A DNA stretch of 49,264 nucleotides from Histophilus somni (GTDB lineage Bacteria > Pseudomonadota > Gammaproteobacteria > Enterobacterales > Pasteurellaceae): the NCBI RefSeq assembly GCF_014202395.1, contig NZ_JACHGQ010000008.1:62006-111269 (forward strand), written 5' to 3'. The translations under genes were made by a program, and so were the position numbers. Below are positions 47,001-49,264 of the stretch, in pieces. Below the pieces are notes generated by a model, which worked only from the letters and a program-made list of their open reading frames with translations, was not told the origin of the DNA and made no database searches. Within the stretch, counting starts at the first letter, position 1. Each line of letters starts with the position of its first letter.

Positions 47001-48982
47001 AAATTGGCTTCAGCTTCATTACCTAATGCCAACGCACCTGTAGCATCTCTACCTACACCTGCTTCTATACCAAGTGCGATACCTTTTTCCGCTTGAGATT
47101 GTGCTTTATAACCGATAGCAACTGAATATTGTTTACCTGAATACGTATTATTCCCTAACGCAATTGAGGCTTGACCAATGGCACGTGTAAAACTCCCTAT
47201 TGCAAAGGCATCTTTTTCTTTTGCAAATGAAAATCTTCCGATTGCAATCGCACTATCTTCCTTGGCGTAAGCATATCGTCCAATTGTTAGCGTATTGTCT
47301 CCTAATGCGACCGAATACGAACCTATCGCTATTCCACCTTGATTATATCCGAGTGAATCTCTTGATTGTTTCGCTTTTAATTCTTCCGTTCCCTCTTGTT
47401 TGGTCGTTTTAGGTTTGATTAATCTAGAATAAGTTTGTATATCTGCTGTATTTCCTTTTTCATATAATTCTTCAAAATCAAATTTTGCACCATATGAATT
47501 TTTACTATCCGTTAAAGTAAAGCCATTATTATTTTGAAGTCCATCATTATTGAAATTATCATCCATCTCTATATTTGCTAATGCATAATTTCCAATTGCC
47601 AATGAACCTCTACCGCCTGCATACGAATCGGAACCGTATACCATAGCACCATCATTAATTGCTTGTACATTAGTACCTACCCCAACCGTTCTATCTGCAT
47701 ACACATACGATTTGTTTCCAAGAACTAATGATTCTTTACCAAATGCGATTGTATCTGAACCAATTGCTGTTGAATAATCTTTAAAGGCAATGGCAAACGT
47801 TCCGATTGCAGTCGTATAATCACCGTATGCAATACTTCTTGCCCCAACCGCTATTGCATTTTTCCCCCTGGCCCATGTGTGAGTTTTTCTATTATCGTAT
47901 TTAACTCCATTTAAATTTTTTTCTTTCTCTATTTTGTTTCTACTGTCCTTATCTAAATATTTTTCATAGGCGACATTTACTTTAGAATCATATTCTTGTT
48001 TTCGTAGATAATCGTCTTTCTTTTTTATTTTTTCAATTTCATCTCTTTCTGTAACTTTATCATATAAATGACCATTTTTTTTATAAAAAACCTCTTCACC
48101 ATTATCATTTTTGATAAGATAATAACTACTCCATGTTTTACCATCATCTCTTACAAAATAATCTCCATTTAATACTAGAGCATTACCATCTTTTCCTACT
48201 AACTCCCCTTTGCCATTAACATATTCATTTTTTCCGACACCACTAATATCTAATAAAAATCTAAAATCAACTGCCGGATATTCCTCTGTATAGTTAAAAT
48301 TTTGTGCATTATCTAGAAACAATCTAAAGATGTCTTTTGGTAGTTTTTTTTGTTTTGCATCTGCATTTCCGATACCGTCTGATCCAATCGCAATTGAAGA
48401 ATCTCCCCAAGCAACTGTATCATTCCCTAATGATGTCGCCCCTGCTCCTCTCGCAAAGGTTCTATATCCAACCGCTGTTCCTTGTGCGTTAGCATTATCA
48501 ATATTTTTATCTTTAGTGTTTTCTCCAACAATCGCTTTATATCCTATTGAGGTTGCACCAATTCCACCACCCACAGCACGAGAACCTATAATGACTGCAT
48601 ATTTGGCGTGTTGATTTTCAATACTAGATTCAGCACCTGCTTTATTTGATTTGTCTGCTAATAATATTAGTTCTTGATGCTTTTTTTTAATGTCTTCATT
48701 CGCTCCTTGATACCAAATACTTGTATTGTAGTTAGATTTACCGTATTCGCTGGATGTATTATTATCTATCCACACATCTACCCCATACGCTACACTCGAC
48801 ACCCCCGATATCGCCAACGCCAACGGCAGGACCTTAAACGCTCCTAACACACCGCCGAAAAACACACCGCACTTCGGCTTACTCTCCGAACTGCTCGCTA
48901 TTTGGCGATTGCTTGCCAACTCGGAAACGGCTTTACATTGACCTGTTGTAATATCATATTTTGTTTTGAAGATTTTGTTCAT
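41099..48982 (-). CDS. Giant trimeric autotransporter adhesin (YadA/Hia-type)
   Basis: A 2627-residue type Vc autotransporter. Residues 1-67 form an extended signal peptide (MNKIFKTKYDITTGQCKAVSELA, then a hydrophobic core ending SSVAYG). Head 1 (about 128-670) has 14-residue YadA-type repeats (AIGS.A, ALG.) interrupted by a K/E-rich insert at about 205-370 and a smaller one at about 471-545. A neck follows (INVAPGALDSDVATVGQLK, about 742-760). Then come two related stalk units, a 7-repeat second head (about 1550-1690), more stalk modules, a K/E/A-rich helical segment (about 2225-2350) and the YadA anchor ending GIGWAW. The anchor makes a 12-stranded trimeric barrel. AT-rich between about 43.5 and 48.8 kb, richer in GC at both ends. 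Ligand unknown. Confidence 0.95.
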   Translation of the reverse strand: MNKIFKTKYDITTGQCKAVSELASNRQIASSSESKPKCGVFFGGVLGAFKVLPLALAISGVSSVAYGVDVWIDNNTSSEYGKSNYNTSIWYQGANEDIKKKHQELILLADKSNKAGAESSIENQHAKYAVIIGSRAVGGGIGATSIGYKAIVGENTKDKNIDNANAQGTAVGYRTFARGAGATSLGNDTVAWGDSSIAIGSDGIGNADAKQKKLPKDIFRLFLDNAQNFNYTEEYPAVDFRFLLDISGVGKNEYVNGKGELVGKDGNALVLNGDYFVRDDGKTWSSYYLIKNDNGEEVFYKKNGHLYDKVTERDEIEKIKKKDDYLRKQEYDSKVNVAYEKYLDKDSRNKIEKEKNLNGVKYDNRKTHTWARGKNAIAVGARSIAYGDYTTAIGTFAIAFKDYSTAIGSDTIAFGKESLVLGNKSYVYADRTVGVGTNVQAINDGAMVYGSDSYAGGRGSLAIGNYALANIEMDDNFNNDGLQNNNGFTLTDSKNSYGAKFDFEELYEKGNTADIQTYSRLIKPKTTKQEGTEELKAKQSRDSLGYNQGGIAIGSYSVALGDNTLTIGRYAYAKEDSAIAIGRFSFAKEKDAFAIGSFTRAIGQASIALGNNTYSGKQYSVAIGYKAQSQAEKGIALGIEAGVGRDATGALALGNEAEANLSNSVALGYKSTTNYFYDNKADASDKFTPKLSGEPASKLDAYKAAGSTYEIKNDASYGVISVGGWKVSEGTNTEAVGLRRIINVAPGALDSDVATVGQLKTLEYVKKEGLVVYYTVDNNNKIVKLMKASDDGEFYRVDTRNGEPLKKLGKIDKNKVFVGAKGFDEKTQTFADGKTTADIGETIKFGHLADGEISATSDQAITGAQLNSAKEALGLEYQKDSQTKFKKHDFTAVNYVEAGDKGSQDTFKAALTETIAAINSGYKFSDGTPDHPNKDTPFYLGSTIEIVNGDIESNSKTKYVGKNLETKFEQGKTNNSVAKFTIGLKDDPEFKSVTITEAPTNDNHAVNFLQLKNFATNVLGAEVDNGKFTFKKSQFNKFKNGTEQNGQILKEAKTFKAAIDANIDQINKGFIFGSGEEETAQGTHYLGDKLIIKAGAVDKPTTTQEGYVPDNIKTAYLKDSKQLLIGIKESPTFKNVLIENDIPEDEPANPKKNTYDNYAVNKKYLDKRLEKVAANFTVKGDNSKDNKEVYTLDKEHNELTIAGDSKNIDTKVDKNKQTVSITLKDALTGIKSVANGDDVKISLNNGTNGSGKSIVFTAGNSGKTVTLTEDKFSGVSEISSKDSKSKLTLNADKATVELAHDKSKLELKENEATITAGTDAGSLKITSNGKKQIELSPESGATLTFTKSDSDKVKISGVASGLGDSTANTNNIENVLTGTSIDTIQNNAINVKDLSDVAKAIIGKGLTFSGNSGTANVALGETITIKGDGTGVDIMATASATEKALTLTLNKETTFNPDSDKVVTSKAVAEELKKYTQRDTLVGDLEEYYLEIDGANVKDKAIFGSNIGIDKINLKEDETEGTSELVQAKALVDYLKGTGDKSVKLSDSAKTQAIGTGSISIGHNAVSQNEGSIALGYNSFAKNQGAISIGQDSDVLGLSSISVGKENKVEGHYSFVLGESNTIMKEQTYVIGSNNKIFGNRNISIGSYNNIEGNENILLGSHIQMDETIRDAIVLGNSSQGVEGALSVGSAIKRRKIVFVADPTNPYDAVNKRYLEARGIKFKGTENGEHLVKLDHLLTIDSSESKVSQNQANSGLTDSMEKDIKTKVEVNGDGTKLILTLNKTDSVSENDERAVTSKAVHTAINAVKQDLTNVEISYKANGTGEAKKVKLSDGFNFKDGTNTTAVVEDKGVVKFNLNKELKDMTSFETEAKDGNKAKLDQSGLTVGNKDATNGDATNGDKTHTVYGKDGLTVHGKDGKSAVSLKVKNENGKGTATLEFSKDDEKGTGAITGLKDLDEKSTGDMAANKNYVDTKFGEVNKKLDEKIASANSNRPFDYYAGEEKVVKGQDGQFYKPDEIKDAKFEDGKYKKDGQEVKITVKQDDVVIKAEPKTGPMKITNVKDGDLTDKSTDAVNGSQLVKATGAKFIDDSDSSAEPKAKKMVFADGKDGKSGLEADSMAMKGLTGKDGLNGKNANDKANALRNGEVGTVVFTDDKGERLVKANDGKYYKAGDVNNDGSVKSDKSVVDNPQLSLVNTGGETDKPVVLGNVASGLDIDDVKSKEAADKTNNANKVVRDKAKDLSDKVSDMLKKGEELDTLRFSKEAQQDAVDALETALKYMPEETDAEKEAKSRVKDNLKREKQKLSELTDKFTGAEKRVKEAKEAVEKAKDTLKTSKSSYENALKESNREINALLSGDEKINVHRGANLQDLQALGQAGLNFEGNDGVPVHKNLGEKLTIKGEGEFNSMTTAAGNIKVDASETGLEVKLSDTLKNMTSFETKESAEGNKSRLDGNGLRVTHKDGKSAQYGVDGVRLTVGKHSATLTPSGLTLTNPQGQRIEIDGVKGEIRVPDLTPNSSPNAVVNKGYVDALQTHTDKKFNQLENRFDAFSKESRAGIAGSNAAAALPTISIPGKSVLSVSAGTYKGQSAVALGYSRVSDNGKVLLKLHGNSNSVGDFGGGVGIGWAW

Positions 48983-49223
48983 ATATCTATTCTCTTTAAA
49001 AATGGATTTTTAAATTAATGATTTCTTGCGTTAATTAATTGTTTAGTAAACTTTGTAGGAATTGGTTATAAACCTAAACAGGAAATGCCTTGCTTTTTAA
49101 GGCACAGCAGAAAAAGGCGAATGATATCTTCGCTAAGGGTTTTAAAAGGGTAGATTGGGGTATGACGAGAAGTTAAAAACTTTTTAAAATTTATTTTGCA
49201 AGGTTTATAAAAAGGCGTTAGCC
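48983..49223 (-). promoter_or_regulatory. Upstream region of the adhesin gene
   Basis: The 241 bp hold no gene. A ribosome site (AGAGAA) precedes the ATG. TGCCTT/AAGGCA (49086-49104) is a small hairpin. On the minus strand TATAAA (49206-49211) follows the 7-bp repeat by about 14 bp and could be a -10 with its -35 zone next to the repeat; TTGCAA at 49197-49202 is another candidate -35. No promoter is clear. Confidence 0.4.
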
Positions 49224-49225
49224 TA

Positions 49226-49264
49226 GGCTGTAGGCTGTAGGCTGTAGGCTGTAGGCTGTAGGCT
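49226..49264. repeat. Heptanucleotide tandem repeat (GGCTGTA)5+ running off the window
   Basis: Five perfect copies of GGCTGTA (49226-49260) plus GGCT, cut by the window end, so the true copy number is unknown. It starts 244 bp upstream of the adhesin start codon. Such 7-bp arrays upstream of Haemophilus HMW adhesin genes alter transcription by copy number. Confidence 0.93.

Overview
The window looks like chromosome from a member of the Pasteurellaceae that uses the Haemophilus-type DNA uptake signal. The 9-mer AAGTGCGGT (or its complement) occurs about 30 times, roughly once per 1.5 kb. The gene set is Haemophilus-like: oapA beside epmB and efp, secG beside tRNA-Leu(GAG), queA-tgt-yajC-secDF, rdgC/proC/xerD. 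Genus and species cannot be fixed from the sequence alone.

Layout. 1-2.7 kb: a TRAP transporter operon (SBP, small and large permease), AT-rich and without uptake signals; the SBP start lies off the window. 2.8-9.4 kb: tRNA queuosine synthesis (queA, tgt), then yajC-secD-secF, with secG and tRNA-Leu on the other strand, so the Sec accessory genes are clustered. 9.4-13.7 kb: topB, ybaB, recR, tyrS. 13.9-16.1 kb: a haemoglobin receptor gene of the HmbR type under a Fur-like operator, switched out of frame by a 9-base poly-G tract. 16.1-39.2 kb: conserved housekeeping genes (proS, recX, recA with a LexA box, yheS, fklB, psd, xerC, folB, plsY, trmN6, srmB, ygfZ, yicC, rph, djlA, dusC, efp, epmB, oapA, rdgC, proC, an HcaT-like MFS gene, xerD). 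The plsY product lacks a conserved active-site loop.

39.2-49.26 kb is the accessory and most interesting part. Two tandem paralogous outer-membrane beta-barrel genes have near-identical promoters and leaders. Each has a poly-G run exactly at the signal-peptide junction: 9 G, in frame, in the first; 8 G, out of frame, in the second. The barrel strands are conserved and the putative surface loops differ. A decayed IS3-family left end follows. Then comes a 2627-residue trimeric autotransporter adhesin on the minus strand, compositionally mosaic, with two separate YadA-type heads. About 245 bp upstream of its start a 7-bp tandem repeat begins and runs off the window end.

Taken together, four surface loci (haemoglobin receptor, two Opa-like barrels, giant adhesin) carry simple-sequence repeats of the contingency-locus type. 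The 39-49 kb segment reads as a compact surface-variation island beside the housekeeping gene xerD. Functional names rest on sequence recognition from memory; no database search was run.
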